Assembly: GCF_001456155.1 (NCBI RefSeq)
Contig: NZ_CP013293.1
Coordinates: 2,170,001-2,234,000, forward strand
Reading direction: 5' to 3'
Source of the DNA: Chryseobacterium sp. IHB B 17019
Lineage (GTDB): Bacteria > Bacteroidota > Bacteroidia > Flavobacteriales > Weeksellaceae
DNA: 64,000 nt
Shown: piece after piece, positions 44,426 to 53,941 of the stretch
How positions within the stretch are numbered: position 1 is the stretch's first letter
Layout of the letters: each line of letters opens with the position of its first letter
Notes under the pieces: model-generated
Database searches by the model: none
Told to the model about the DNA's origin: nothing
The model's input: only the letters and a program-made list of their open reading frames with translations
Translations under genes and position numbers: made by a program

Positions 44426-44508
44426 AAGATGGATGCTGGATGATAGAAGTAGGAAGTTAATGAATGCTGTATTAAACTTCCCGATTCTTACTTCCGGCTT
44501 CCAGCCTT
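44426..44508. repeat. Imperfect inverted repeat (GCTGGA...TTCCAGC family)
   Basis: The left arm around GCTGGATGATAGAAGTAGG and GAAGTTAAT (44435-44461) pairs imperfectly with the right arm around TTAAACTTCCCG and TACTTCCGGCTTCCAGCC (44472-44505). The same arm words bound the element at 27.77-27.92 kb. Confidence 0.5.
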
Positions 44509-44512
44509 CAGT

Positions 44513-45232
44513 TTACCATTTTCCCAATCTTTTCAAATAAGCCTGAACCGTATTTTCCAGCCCCATGTACAACGCTTCGGAGACCAAAGCATGACCGATG
44601 GAAACTTCCAATAAATTCGGGATATTGTCTGCAAAATATTTTAAATTGTCTAAGCTTAAATCATGACCGGCATTAAGTCCTAATCCAAAATCAGCAGCTA
44701 CAACAGCTGTTTCATAGTAAGGTTTTAATGCCTGTTCTTTATTTAATGAATAATTTTTTGCGTAAGCTTCAGTGTACAGCTCAATTCTGTCGGCTCCTGT
44801 TTTTGCCGCGTATTCAACCAATTCCGGTGTAGGATCAAGAAAAATTGAAGTACGGATTCCTGCATTTTTAAACTCGGCAATGATTTCTGTAAGAAAATCC
44901 AGGTGTTTTTTTGTGTCCCATCCTGCATTGGAAGTGATTGCATTATCTGCATCAGGAACCAACGTCACCTGCTCCGGCTTCACCTCCAAAACCATGTCGA
45001 TAAACGGACGGTGGGGGTTTCCTTCAATATTAAATTCCGTAGTTACCAACGGTTTGAGATCATAAACATCTTTTCTTGTAATATGTCTTTCATCAGGCCT
45101 TGGATGGATCGTAATTCCTTGACCACCAAACTCCTGAATTTTAATTGCAGCTTCCGTTACACTTGGCGTTTCGCCTCCTCTTGCATTTCTTAATGTTGCA
45201 ATTTTATTAATGTTTACACTTAGTTTTGTCAT
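44513..45232 (-). CDS. pdxJ: Pyridoxine 5'-phosphate synthase
   Basis: A 239-residue TIM-barrel enzyme that condenses 3-amino-2-oxopropyl phosphate and deoxyxylulose 5-phosphate in the DXP-dependent vitamin B6 route. LSVNINKIATLRNARGG is the N-terminal signature, and GITIHPRPDERHI carries the catalytic His and phosphate site. FNIEGNPH, VTLVPDAD, RIELYTEAYA, GLNAGHDLSLDN and EVSIGHALVSEALYMGLE complete the barrel motifs. Length normal. Confidence 0.96.
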   Translation of the reverse strand: MTKLSVNINKIATLRNARGGETPSVTEAAIKIQEFGGQGITIHPRPDERHITRKDVYDLKPLVTTEFNIEGNPHRPFIDMVLEVKPEQVTLVPDADNAITSNAGWDTKKHLDFLTEIIAEFKNAGIRTSIFLDPTPELVEYAAKTGADRIELYTEAYAKNYSLNKEQALKPYYETAVVAADFGLGLNAGHDLSLDNLKYFADNIPNLLEVSIGHALVSEALYMGLENTVQAYLKRLGKW

Positions 45233-45743
45233 TTTTTTCCTGTATAAGTAGAAGTTAATTTCACATTATTTATGTTTGTTTGACCCGTATCATGGTTATA
45301 TCAAATTCAAACTTTAACAATGTTCTAAAACTTCACAAATTTAGTGATTAAAAATCACTCTCCGATGTATAAAAGAGCGGAAAATATGAAGCCATCAGTT
45401 TAACATGTCTGCTTTTACAAATTAAGTTGAATGATGTATTCCAATCACTATCATCATTATATTTTAAACAATATAAATCCTAATAAGTTTTAACAAATCG
45501 GACGGTTACTACAAGTCACTTTTACCTTAAAAACACTTTTATAAAAAATGAATCTTTAGAAAAAAGTTAACATTTATAACATAATGAATTAAATTATATT
45601 AATAAAATACTATTAATTCAAAAATATACTCAATAAATTTAATTAAATGTAAAATAATTTGACTTTTAATGATAATATGTTAATAAAACCATAAAAAGTA
45701 TGCTTTTTTTTATTAATATTACAGTATCTAAATTTAACACAGG
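45233..45743. other. Long AT-rich upstream region between pdxJ and the susC-like gene
   Basis: This 511-base gap has no gene. A small hairpin AGTGATT-AAA-AATCACT lies at 45343-45359, and a minus-strand TAAATTTG (plus 45336-45343) might be a distal pdxJ promoter. The last ~200 bases are almost pure A/T, as expected upstream of a regulated SusC operon. A TAAATTTA box lies near 45728-45736, just before the susC start. No clear operator was found. Confidence 0.4.
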
Positions 45744-48700
45744 ATGAAATTAAATGCTAAAACCTCTCTTAGTGTAGGTGCTTTCTGTTTCTTGCTGGGA
45801 ACTACCGGCCAGATAAATGCACAAAAAACAAAAAGTGATTCCACTAAAACTACGGAAATCAAAGAAGTTGTAGTAACAGCTCTTGGGATTAAAAGAGACC
45901 AAAGAAAGCTTGGCTACGCTATTTCTAAAGTTGACAGCAAAGACATTACCCAGGCCGGCGTAGTAAATCCCATGGAAGCCCTTCAGGGCAAATTACCGGG
46001 AGTTCAGGTCATAGCCGGATCAGGAGGACCTCAGTCCAGTGCAAAAATTCAAATTCGTGGGAATACCTCATTAGGAAAGAATAATCAGCCGCTGGTAGTA
46101 GTGGACGGGGTGGTTATTGACAATTCCGTTACGGGTGCTGATGAATGGGGATCAGGATATGATTTTGGAAACGAAATGAAAAATCTTAACTCTGACGCTT
46201 TTGAATCCGTATCTGTACTTCGGGGTGCCGCCGCTTCTGCCCTTTACGGCTCCCGCGCTTCCAATGGGGTAATTGTAATTACAACAAAAAAAGGACGCAG
46301 CAGAAATGGAATTGGGATTAAAGTAAACTCTTCACTTACAACTCAGAGTGTATACGCAGGCCCTAAACTGCAAAATGAATTTGGCGCCGGCGTAGGCCCG
46401 AAATTCCCGACAGACAGTAATGGAGAGCGGTTTATAGATCCAAACACTTTCTTCTACAGCTACGGCCCCAAGTTTGATGGCCTTCCCGTAAGAGATGTCG
46501 ATGGGAGAACCGTTTTATACAATCCACAGCCAAAAAATTATCTGGAGCTGTATCAGGTGGGAATAGACCGGAAAAATTCAATTGAACTTTCCGGAGGTAC
46601 CGATAAATCAACATTTTTATTTAACTATACAAATCAGGAAGCAGAAGGTATATTGCCACGTAACAAATTCACTAAAAATACTTATTTCTTACGCGCCACT
46701 CATGAGTTTAGTAAATACCTGCAATTAGACGCTAGTTTCAATTACACCAGATCCTATGGCGCAAACCCTGTTCCGCAAGGAGGAAACAGCAGTCCTTTAT
46801 TCAGCTTTGTATATGGAACTCCAAGAAGTTTTGATGCCGTTTATTGGAGCCAAAATTATTTAGATCCTGTAAATGGCGGGATAAAGCAGGATAATGATGA
46901 CCCCTACGGAATGGCAGGACAATATTTTGACCTGTTCCAAAATACCAGAACCCAAAAAGAAAATAATAATATCGGCCGTTTAGAAGCAAAGTCACAGATT
47001 ACAGACTGGCTGAGCCTTACCGTTGGTGGTAATTTCAACAACTATAATTTCATCAATGAATCTAAAATTTTAGGCTCTGATCCCGGCTTTAAAGGAGGTG
47101 GATACAGCATTCTGGAAGGCAGAAAGGAGCAAAATACACTCAAGTTTTTAGCCAATGCTATTTTTAAATTAACCGATAATTTAACCATGAATGCTTCCCT
47201 TGGAGGAGAGAGCTTTACTTCAAAATTTAAATCTACAAGATCATTTACAAACAGCGGCCTTAGAATCCCGGGAGTTTTTACCATTCAAAATTCTGTAGAC
47301 AATCCTGGCTATGAGTCAATTTATACAGATCAAAATATCTCACCTAAAAAGATCCAATCTTTATATGCCTTTGCTAATTTTGCATGGAAGGATCAGCTAT
47401 TTGTGGATATTACCGGGCGTAACGACTGGTCTTCAACATTGGCTTATCCTGACGGACATGGTGATATAAGTTATTTTTATCCGTCTTTTGTAGCCAACTG
47501 GACCTTCTCCAACTCTTTCAAGCTTCCACAATGGGTAAACTTTGGTAGTTTAAGAGGAAGTTTGGCCTGGGTAGGCCGGGATACATTCCCGTTTAATACA
47601 AGTGCCGGTTTTTATTATGCAGGAGATCCCACAGCATACAACTCTCCGGATGGCACGCGTATTCCTTTAATTGGCTTTAATAGCAAAGCCCTGGCCAATC
47701 CTAATTTAAGAAACGAATTAAGCAGATCCATTGAATTAGGGCTGAATATGGCATTTTTTAATAACAGGCTGGATTTCGATGTTTCCGTTTACAAAACAAA
47801 TACAATCAATCAGTTACTTACACTTCCTATGCCTCAGGAATCAGGTGTGGAATCAATGCAAATCAATGCCGGAAATCTACAAAACAAAGGTATCGAAGTC
47901 ATTGTAAATGCGGTTCCTGTAAAATCAAATAATTTTAAATGGGACACTACCCTTACATTCGCTAAAAACCAGGATAAAATTATTGAGCTTGCTCCCGGAG
48001 TTGAAGAATACGTACTACAGTGGGCAATGGGTAGAGATGTAAAAAGTATCGCAATCCCCGGCCAGGAATACGGACTTATACAAACCAACTATGCCTTCGC
48101 AACTTATCAGGCCCTTGATGCTAACGGAAATAAAATTGATGATCCACGAAACGGCATGAAAGTCCTTAAGCCGAACGGGTACTATATGCGTTCCAATGCC
48201 TATCAAAACCAGGGCTATGTAACTGTAGGGAAACTAACTCCTGATTTCCTGACCAGCTTTAGAAATACTTTTAAATATAAAAATCTGGCATTAAGTGTTT
48301 TAATTGATGCCAGGGTGGGTGGTGACATTTTATCTGCCACTTACAATTACGGGGTACAATTCGGAAACCTGCCTTCAACCTTACAGTACAGAGATAAGGA
48401 AAGAGGAGGTATCGAATATACAGATCCAAGTGGAGTAACTCAGTTTGGGGTAATTCCTGAGGGTGTATTTGCCCAGAATACACAGATCAAAGATAAGCAA
48501 GGGGTAACCCGGGATGTAAGCGGCATGACTTATCAGGAAGTTTTTCAGAGAGGATGGATGGATCCTGTACGTACTGACTTGTATTACAGAAATTTAGGTT
48601 CATGGGGAAATGGCATTCGTGAAAATGCTATTTTCGAGAATACCTGGGTTGCTTTACGTGAATTAAGATTAACCTATTCATTCAAACCGGAATTAATAAA

Positions 48701-48884
48701 GCCTTTGGGCATCAATACATTAAACGCTTCTCTTATAGGAAGAAATCTTTGCTATATCTATAATAAACTTCCGGACGGCATCAATCCTGAAGGAATGTAC
48801 AACAACAATTCAGGAAGCTTCGCTGAATATGGAGGTTCGCCAATGTCAAGATACATAGGTTTTAATCTGGATTTTTCTTTCTAA
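45744..48884 (+). CDS. SusC/RagA-family TonB-linked outer-membrane protein
   Basis: A 1046-residue TonB-dependent transporter. After the signal peptide (about residues 1-27) comes a TonB-box-like EIKEVVVTALGIKR and the plug domain. The plug has GVVNPMEALQGKLPGVQVI, IQIRGNTSLGKNNQPLVVVDGVVI and VLRGAAASALYGSRASNGVIVITTKKG, all diagnostic of SusC. A large barrel ends GFNLDFSF. It lacks the N-terminal CarboxypepD_reg-like domain found in many SusC proteins, hence the modest length. The susD-like gene follows 25 bases later. No glycosidase, sigma or anti-sigma gene accompanies the pair, so the substrate (glycan, peptide or other) cannot be guessed. Confidence 0.95.
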   Translation: MKLNAKTSLSVGAFCFLLGTTGQINAQKTKSDSTKTTEIKEVVVTALGIKRDQRKLGYAISKVDSKDITQAGVVNPMEALQGKLPGVQVIAGSGGPQSSAKIQIRGNTSLGKNNQPLVVVDGVVIDNSVTGADEWGSGYDFGNEMKNLNSDAFESVSVLRGAAASALYGSRASNGVIVITTKKGRSRNGIGIKVNSSLTTQSVYAGPKLQNEFGAGVGPKFPTDSNGERFIDPNTFFYSYGPKFDGLPVRDVDGRTVLYNPQPKNYLELYQVGIDRKNSIELSGGTDKSTFLFNYTNQEAEGILPRNKFTKNTYFLRATHEFSKYLQLDASFNYTRSYGANPVPQGGNSSPLFSFVYGTPRSFDAVYWSQNYLDPVNGGIKQDNDDPYGMAGQYFDLFQNTRTQKENNNIGRLEAKSQITDWLSLTVGGNFNNYNFINESKILGSDPGFKGGGYSILEGRKEQNTLKFLANAIFKLTDNLTMNASLGGESFTSKFKSTRSFTNSGLRIPGVFTIQNSVDNPGYESIYTDQNISPKKIQSLYAFANFAWKDQLFVDITGRNDWSSTLAYPDGHGDISYFYPSFVANWTFSNSFKLPQWVNFGSLRGSLAWVGRDTFPFNTSAGFYYAGDPTAYNSPDGTRIPLIGFNSKALANPNLRNELSRSIELGLNMAFFNNRLDFDVSVYKTNTINQLLTLPMPQESGVESMQINAGNLQNKGIEVIVNAVPVKSNNFKWDTTLTFAKNQDKIIELAPGVEEYVLQWAMGRDVKSIAIPGQEYGLIQTNYAFATYQALDANGNKIDDPRNGMKVLKPNGYYMRSNAYQNQGYVTVGKLTPDFLTSFRNTFKYKNLALSVLIDARVGGDILSATYNYGVQFGNLPSTLQYRDKERGGIEYTDPSGVTQFGVIPEGVFAQNTQIKDKQGVTRDVSGMTYQEVFQRGWMDPVRTDLYYRNLGSWGNGIRENAIFENTWVALRELRLTYSFKPELIKPLGINTLNASLIGRNLCYIYNKLPDGINPEGMYNNNSGSFAEYGGSPMSRYIGFNLDFSF

Positions 48885-48909
48885 TCAATTACTAAAAAAA
48901 AATGAAAAA

Positions 48910-50559
48910 ATGAAAAAAATATTTTTAATAGCAGCTTCATTATACTTACTAAATTCCTGCACGCGTGATTTTGCTGAAACCAATACAAACCCTCTGGATA
49001 TCGTAAACACAACTCCGGAATCATTGCTCCCAATGGCCATCAAAAAAGGATATGATGCCAGCTTTGAATATTATTATGATTATTACCGCAGGATCATGCC
49101 ATGGACTCAGACTTTAGTGCCCGGTACAGCTAATATTTCTGAATTTATGGATGACGGAACTAATATGAACACAAGAAAAGATGTTTTCTATGGTGATCAC
49201 GGCTCTCTTCTTACGGACATTATTCATAAAATTGACCAGATGCCGGCAGATCAGCAGGCAAGATATGTAAATATCAAAAGTATCGCTACTATTCTAAAGG
49301 TTTATTACGCATGGTATGTTACTGATGTTAACGGAAGCATGGCCTATGCAGAAGCCTTTCAGGCGAGGTATGGCGGTACCGCAACTCCAAAATTCGAAAC
49401 TCAGGAACAGCTGTATGATATTTTTGACAGCCAGCTGAATAATGTTTACAGTGCTCTGGAAGGAGCAAACCAGTCTATACAGGTAAGCCCCGGAAGCGGA
49501 GATCTTTTCTTTAATGGAGATATCTTAAAATGGAAAAAAGTTTCTAATTCATTAAGGTTGAAAATTGCATCAAGATTAATGAAAAGAAACCCTGCCAAGC
49601 TTGCAACGATCGCAGCTCAGGTATTATCCAGAGACCAGATCAGCAGCACGGCTGAAGATTTTTCCCTGCGCTCAAGAAGATTTACAGAGCATGGCAACTT
49701 TAATCCTACCACTTTCTTTGCTTCAAAACCTATGGTAGATCACATGACAAAAAATAAAGACCCGAGGCTGCCTATTTTCTTTCAAAAAAACTCATATTCT
49801 AAAACTGCCATTAAAAGATTATCAACAGCAGGTTTAATGACCTCTGTAGCTCTTACCGACTCCCTGCAAAGATATGTTGGAGGACCTACCAGCCCCGATA
49901 AAAGTACCACCCGATATTACACCAACGCCAGAAGATCATTGAACGGAACAACCTATGATACGATCTCACGTCTTCAGTACCGTATTTGGCAGCCGGAATA
50001 TTTATCCGGTACAGGAAATGCCGTATTCCCTATTTTAACGTATGCAGATTATTCTCTATTAAAAGCTGAGTTACAGGCAAGAGGAATCATCTCAACAGGA
50101 AATTCTGTTCAGTCGCTTTATGAGGAAGGTATCAAAGCATCTGTAAAAACATATAATTTTATTGCAAAAGAAGCCGTTGTAGAACAATATGAGCCAACAG
50201 CAGACAATGAGATAGCAACCTATCTTAATGGGCCGGATGTACAATTTAATCCATCAAAAGCTCTGGAGCAGATCATCATTCAGGAATATCTGAATTATTT
50301 TAAACAGCCTAATGAAGTATGGGCTCTTATCAAAAGAACCGATATGCCGAATACTTCTACCGCATTGAAATTAGAAGCACTTGCAAGAACCGGGGGAATC
50401 CCTTTGACAATGCCTAGAAGAGTTGTTTTGCAGACTCCGTCGGCGAACAATTTAAACTATAGCAATCAGCAGGCTGCTCTCAACCAGATGAAGCAAGACC
50501 CCGATTTCGGCACAAGCGAAAGTGATATCCAAGGCCGTATCTGGTGGGATAAAAAATAA
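48910..50559 (+). CDS. SusD/RagB-family nutrient-binding lipoprotein
   Basis: A 549-residue surface lipoprotein. The signal peptide ends with lipobox LLNSC (Cys near residue 17). The N-terminal TNTNPLDIVNTTPESLLPMAIKKGY and helical repeats, then KVYYAWYVTDVNGSMAYAEAF and FFNGDILKWKKVSNSLRLKIASRLMKRNP, are typical of the SusD-like / DUF3823-type group (SusD/RagB superfamily, SusD_like). SusD lids the SusC barrel and catches ligand. It is co-transcribed with the susC-like gene and ends at a strong terminator. Confidence 0.93.
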   Translation: MKKIFLIAASLYLLNSCTRDFAETNTNPLDIVNTTPESLLPMAIKKGYDASFEYYYDYYRRIMPWTQTLVPGTANISEFMDDGTNMNTRKDVFYGDHGSLLTDIIHKIDQMPADQQARYVNIKSIATILKVYYAWYVTDVNGSMAYAEAFQARYGGTATPKFETQEQLYDIFDSQLNNVYSALEGANQSIQVSPGSGDLFFNGDILKWKKVSNSLRLKIASRLMKRNPAKLATIAAQVLSRDQISSTAEDFSLRSRRFTEHGNFNPTTFFASKPMVDHMTKNKDPRLPIFFQKNSYSKTAIKRLSTAGLMTSVALTDSLQRYVGGPTSPDKSTTRYYTNARRSLNGTTYDTISRLQYRIWQPEYLSGTGNAVFPILTYADYSLLKAELQARGIISTGNSVQSLYEEGIKASVKTYNFIAKEAVVEQYEPTADNEIATYLNGPDVQFNPSKALEQIIIQEYLNYFKQPNEVWALIKRTDMPNTSTALKLEALARTGGIPLTMPRRVVLQTPSANNLNYSNQQAALNQMKQDPDFGTSESDIQGRIWWDKK

Positions 50560-50580
50560 GTCCATAATATTCCTAAAACA

Positions 50581-50617
50581 AGATCCCGGTGAGCTTTTCA
50601 CCGGGATCTTTTATTTT
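50581..50617. terminator. Strong terminator after the SusCD operon
   Basis: A perfect 12-bp stem AGATCCCGGTGA / TCACCGGGATCT with 5-base loop, then TTTATTTT on the plus strand. It also has a T-rich side on the minus strand and may serve the converging mscS gene. Confidence 0.88.
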
Positions 50618-50639
50618 AAACCAATTGTTTATTTGGAAG

Positions 50640-51899
50640 CTAGACTTTTACCTGCATTACTTCAAGATCAAATTCTTTGGAAGCTACAAGCAAATGGTCA
50701 AAAATATCAGCTTGAATCTCTTCAAATCGTACCCATTCCGTATCATTGGTGAACGAATAAATCTCCAAAGGCAAGCCTTGCGGCGTAATATTCAATTGAC
50801 GAACGATTACAGGGCCTTCTTTATCAAGTTCCGGTATTCTTTCAATATATTTTTGGGCATAATACCTGAAAACACCAATATTGGTAAGCTGTCTGCCGTT
50901 GATGATTTCTTCTTTATGCGCCATATTTTCCTTTTCTTTCCTAAGCTCGATTGAACTTTGTTTCAAATAATCTGAAATCAGGTTAATATTTTTCAGTCGC
51001 TCAATATCTTCTTCTTCAAGGAATTTAAAAGAATTAATATTAAAATATATTGATTTTTTTATCCTTCTTGCATTGGTTTCGGAGATTACCTGCAGGTTTT
51101 TGATTTCTGTTGTCAGCAAATCATAGGTAGGAATGGTGGAAAAAGTTTTATCAAAATTATTAATTCTTGTTGTCAAAAGGTTGATTTCAGCGATGTTTCC
51201 TTCTACATTATATTTGGGAATGCTTACCCAGTCGCCGACTTTTAAGTTTTTAGAAGTTGCCACATGAAGTCCTGTCACAAAACCCAGAATTGTATCCCTG
51301 AAAACCAAAACTAAAACAGCCGTTATCGCCCCCAAACTTCCGACAATTGTTGTCCCTTTAATTCCAAAAATCACGCAAATCCCAACAACGGTAAATATGA
51401 AAATTCCTAAAATTCTTACAGTTTCCGAAATCGCGTTCAGAGCCATGATTTTATAGAAATCCTGTTTTATGATGAAATAATTCCTGAAGGCCGTCAGTCC
51501 TCTGTAAAGCATTCCGGCGAAGGTTAAAACCATTCCTAAATTTACAACTCTAACGATAAATTTTGTTGTATTTCGAAGAGCTCCATGAAATATAGACTCA
51601 TGAATCCCTGCTATAATTAAAAGTGCAAAAAGATGAGCTAGTGAATTGGTAACTTTAGATTGATAAATAGATCTTATAACAGGATATTTTTCCTGATTAT
51701 GAAAAATCCGGAAAACAGTATTAATTATAATTTTAAGGACAAAATCAATAACCAGAAATACTGTACACAGCAAAAACATTTTTACTATCATGTGAAATAC
51801 CCAATCCAGGCCAGACGGAGAAATCTCACTTATATAAATATAAAGAGGATCCGTAAGTTGCGTGATAAGGTCTCTTGTGTCTTCTAACTGATCATTCAT
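50640..51899 (-). CDS. Mechanosensitive ion channel family protein (MscS/YbdG-like)
   Basis: From ATG at 51899 (MNDQLEDTRDLITQLTD) the protein has 419 residues. A longer frame to 51953 adds 18 basic residues with no support. About five membrane segments cover residues 25-180. The pore-lining helix and beta domain carry the MscS signature: GSLGAITAVLVLVFRDTILGFVTGL, then LKVGDWVSIPKYNVEGNIAEINLLTTRI and STIPTYDLLTTEIKNLQ. The C-terminal extension (QLNITPQGLPLEIYSFTND, WVRFEEIQADIFDHLL) resembles YbdG. It opens on membrane tension at hypo-osmotic shock. Confidence 0.92.
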   Translation of the reverse strand: MNDQLEDTRDLITQLTDPLYIYISEISPSGLDWVFHMIVKMFLLCTVFLVIDFVLKIIINTVFRIFHNQEKYPVIRSIYQSKVTNSLAHLFALLIIAGIHESIFHGALRNTTKFIVRVVNLGMVLTFAGMLYRGLTAFRNYFIIKQDFYKIMALNAISETVRILGIFIFTVVGICVIFGIKGTTIVGSLGAITAVLVLVFRDTILGFVTGLHVATSKNLKVGDWVSIPKYNVEGNIAEINLLTTRINNFDKTFSTIPTYDLLTTEIKNLQVISETNARRIKKSIYFNINSFKFLEEEDIERLKNINLISDYLKQSSIELRKEKENMAHKEEIINGRQLTNIGVFRYYAQKYIERIPELDKEGPVIVRQLNITPQGLPLEIYSFTNDTEWVRFEEIQADIFDHLLVASKEFDLEVMQVKV

Positions 51900-52167
51900 T
51901 ACAGCAAATTTATAAAATTTAAGGATGATTTTTATTAAAAACTTCTTCTGCAATTTTCATCCCAAATTCTTCATTTTTTAAGATTCATACATTCTTTTAA
52001 TAATTTTTAAAATATTGAATCCTTTGAAACCCGCACTAGCAAATAAATTATTCACTAAAAATAATTTAAATCAATAAATTATATTAAAAAAATTCACTAT
52101 TTTATGATCTTATATTTATTTATTTTTTAAATTTGATAAAAACTAAACAAATCAAAATCAGTTAAAT

Positions 52168-53358
52168 ATGAAACAAAACTACTTTTTTATTCTATTGTGT
52201 GCTTTCGCACTTTTGATCAATTGTAAAGGAGACGAATCCACATTTTCTGAAGACCCCGCACCTACGGTTATTCAAACCGGGAAGGTTGAGGGGAAAGTTA
52301 CTGCCAATAACGGTACAAAACCAATCGGTGGCGCCATTGTTTTTACCATTGACAGCAATCATAAAGTGTATCACACCTATTCTGACGCCAATGGAAACTT
52401 TAGCCTTACAGCTCCTGAAGGCAGCACAACCCTTCATATTCAGACGGGTGACGGCCGAAATTTCAGAACTGAAATTCCGGTTACTGTTAAAAAGAATGAA
52501 ACCATTACAGTTCCTGTTACAGAATCAAAACTTACACAGGTTGCAAAAATGGCTTACGTAAAAGGAAATTATGATGAAATTGAAGATATCGTTACCGCTC
52601 TGGGCTATACTGCGACAGAAATTACGTATCAGGATCTTAAAAACCTCAACAAAATTTCTCAATACGATATTATCTTCCTGAATTGCGGATCCAGAGGAAT
52701 TACAGAGACAGGAACTTCCACTCCTAGCAATGACGTGTTGGTTTATACTAATCTTTCAACATTCGTTACCAATGGAGGGAGCTTATACAGCTCAGACTGG
52801 GCTTCTGCATATCTTGTGGGAGGTGATACCAACACCAACATGTGTAATGCTGCGGGAGGTTTTATCAATGACAATTTACTTTGTCTAAAAAATATCGGAA
52901 CTGCAACTACTTATGCAAACTGTTCAGTTTCTAATGCTGCTTTAGCTACGGCTGTAGGATTTAATACGTTGGATATTACTTATGATATTGGGCAATGGGA
53001 AAAAATCCAGACTTATGATTCCAGCTTCTGGGAAGTTTTGGTTGAAAAAAACAATGAACCTTTAATGATCAGAACAGGAAATTATAACGATCCCAATGCA
53101 CAATCAGTTGCGGTAGGAACAGCTGCCAACAACAATCAGATGACGATTTGCCATCACACCGGAAATGGAAATAATATCACCATTACCATTGATGCAAGTA
53201 CATGGCCGAGTCATCAGGCTCACGGTGACACGCAAGGCCCTTGTTCGGGAGGAAATTCCAGCAGTGGTAAAATTTACTACACGACTTTCCACAACCACGC
53301 AACAGGAAATATCGGGAAAACAGAACCGATCTTGGAATATGTAATTTTAAACCTATAA
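52168..53358 (+). CDS. Surface lipoprotein with carboxypeptidase-regulatory-like and GATase-like domains
   Basis: A 396-residue lipoprotein (lipobox LINC, Cys near residue 19). Residues ~40-115 are a CarboxypepD_reg-like/Ig-like module (GKVEGKVTANNGTKPIGGAIV, SDANGNFSLTAPEGS). Residues ~125-260 look like a class I glutamine-amidotransferase-like Rossmann module (AKMAYVKGNYDEIEDIVTAL, YDIIFLNCGSRG, LSTFVTNGGSLYSSDWAS) without a recognisable catalytic triad. Inserted near residue 325 is a Cys/His-rich block (TICHHTGNGNNITITIDA, then WPSHQAHGDTQGPCSGG) that I have seen in other extracellular bacterial proteins but cannot name. The C-terminus returns to the GATase-like fold (YYTTFHNHATGN, EPILEYVILNL). 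Function unknown. Confidence 0.8.
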   Translation: MKQNYFFILLCAFALLINCKGDESTFSEDPAPTVIQTGKVEGKVTANNGTKPIGGAIVFTIDSNHKVYHTYSDANGNFSLTAPEGSTTLHIQTGDGRNFRTEIPVTVKKNETITVPVTESKLTQVAKMAYVKGNYDEIEDIVTALGYTATEITYQDLKNLNKISQYDIIFLNCGSRGITETGTSTPSNDVLVYTNLSTFVTNGGSLYSSDWASAYLVGGDTNTNMCNAAGGFINDNLLCLKNIGTATTYANCSVSNAALATAVGFNTLDITYDIGQWEKIQTYDSSFWEVLVEKNNEPLMIRTGNYNDPNAQSVAVGTAANNNQMTICHHTGNGNNITITIDASTWPSHQAHGDTQGPCSGGNSSSGKIYYTTFHNHATGNIGKTEPILEYVILNL

Positions 53359-53379
53359 TAACTTTATCTTAAACATGGG

Positions 53380-53407
53380 AGTGGCTTTTTTATAAAGCCA
53401 CTTTTTT
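53380..53407 (+). terminator. Terminator of the lipoprotein gene
   Basis: A 9-bp stem AGTGGCTTT / AAAGCCACT followed by a T-run. Confidence 0.85.
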
Positions 53408-53433
53408 TATATCTTGCATACATATTTTTTAGC

Positions 53434-53931
53434 ATGAATATCGATACAGCATTAATTAACATTCTTTGTCTTGTTTTGTTATTTCTGGGAATTTTGGGTA
53501 CATTCTTACCTATTTTACCGGGATTATTACTAAGTATCTGCGGATTATTAATCTACAAATTCGGGACAGGTGCGGATTTGCCGATGATTTATATCTGGGC
53601 TTTCGGCATTCTGACATTGGCTTCTGTAGTTTTAAGTTATGTCATTCCGGCAAAGACCAATCAGAAATACGGTGGAACACGCTGGGGAAGCATCGGTTCG
53701 GTAATCGGGATGATTATTGGAATGTTTTTACCAATTCCTTTAGGTTTTTTAATCGGAATGTTTGCCGGCGTTTTCGTGGGCGAACTTCTTCACGACAGCA
53801 AAGACATGAACAAGGCCTTAAAATCAACCAAAGGAGCTTTCGTTGGGTTCATTTACGGGACAGGCTTCAGTTTTGTGGTAGGTGTGGCAATGTTTTTGGT
53901 AGTAGTTCTTGATATGCTTAGTATTATTTAA
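53434..53931 (+). CDS. DUF456 membrane protein
   Basis: A 165-residue protein with four to five membrane segments rich in Gly. ILGTFLPILPGLLLSICGLLIYKF at the start and KYGGTRWGSIGSVIGMIIGMFLPIPLGFLIGMFAGVFVGELLHD in the centre are the conserved DUF456 core, and the ending has the third Gly-rich hairpin. No function is assigned to this family. A second long frame in the same region is a shadow. Confidence 0.87.
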   Translation: MNIDTALINILCLVLLFLGILGTFLPILPGLLLSICGLLIYKFGTGADLPMIYIWAFGILTLASVVLSYVIPAKTNQKYGGTRWGSIGSVIGMIIGMFLPIPLGFLIGMFAGVFVGELLHDSKDMNKALKSTKGAFVGFIYGTGFSFVVGVAMFLVVVLDMLSII

Positions 53932-53941
53932 AAAGAAAATT

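Noticed and set aside
53466..53912. A 148-codon frame within DUF456 (plus strand, other frame)
   Set aside because: Cys/Arg-rich without any family pattern, while the DUF456 frame has membrane segments and conserved Gly motifs.
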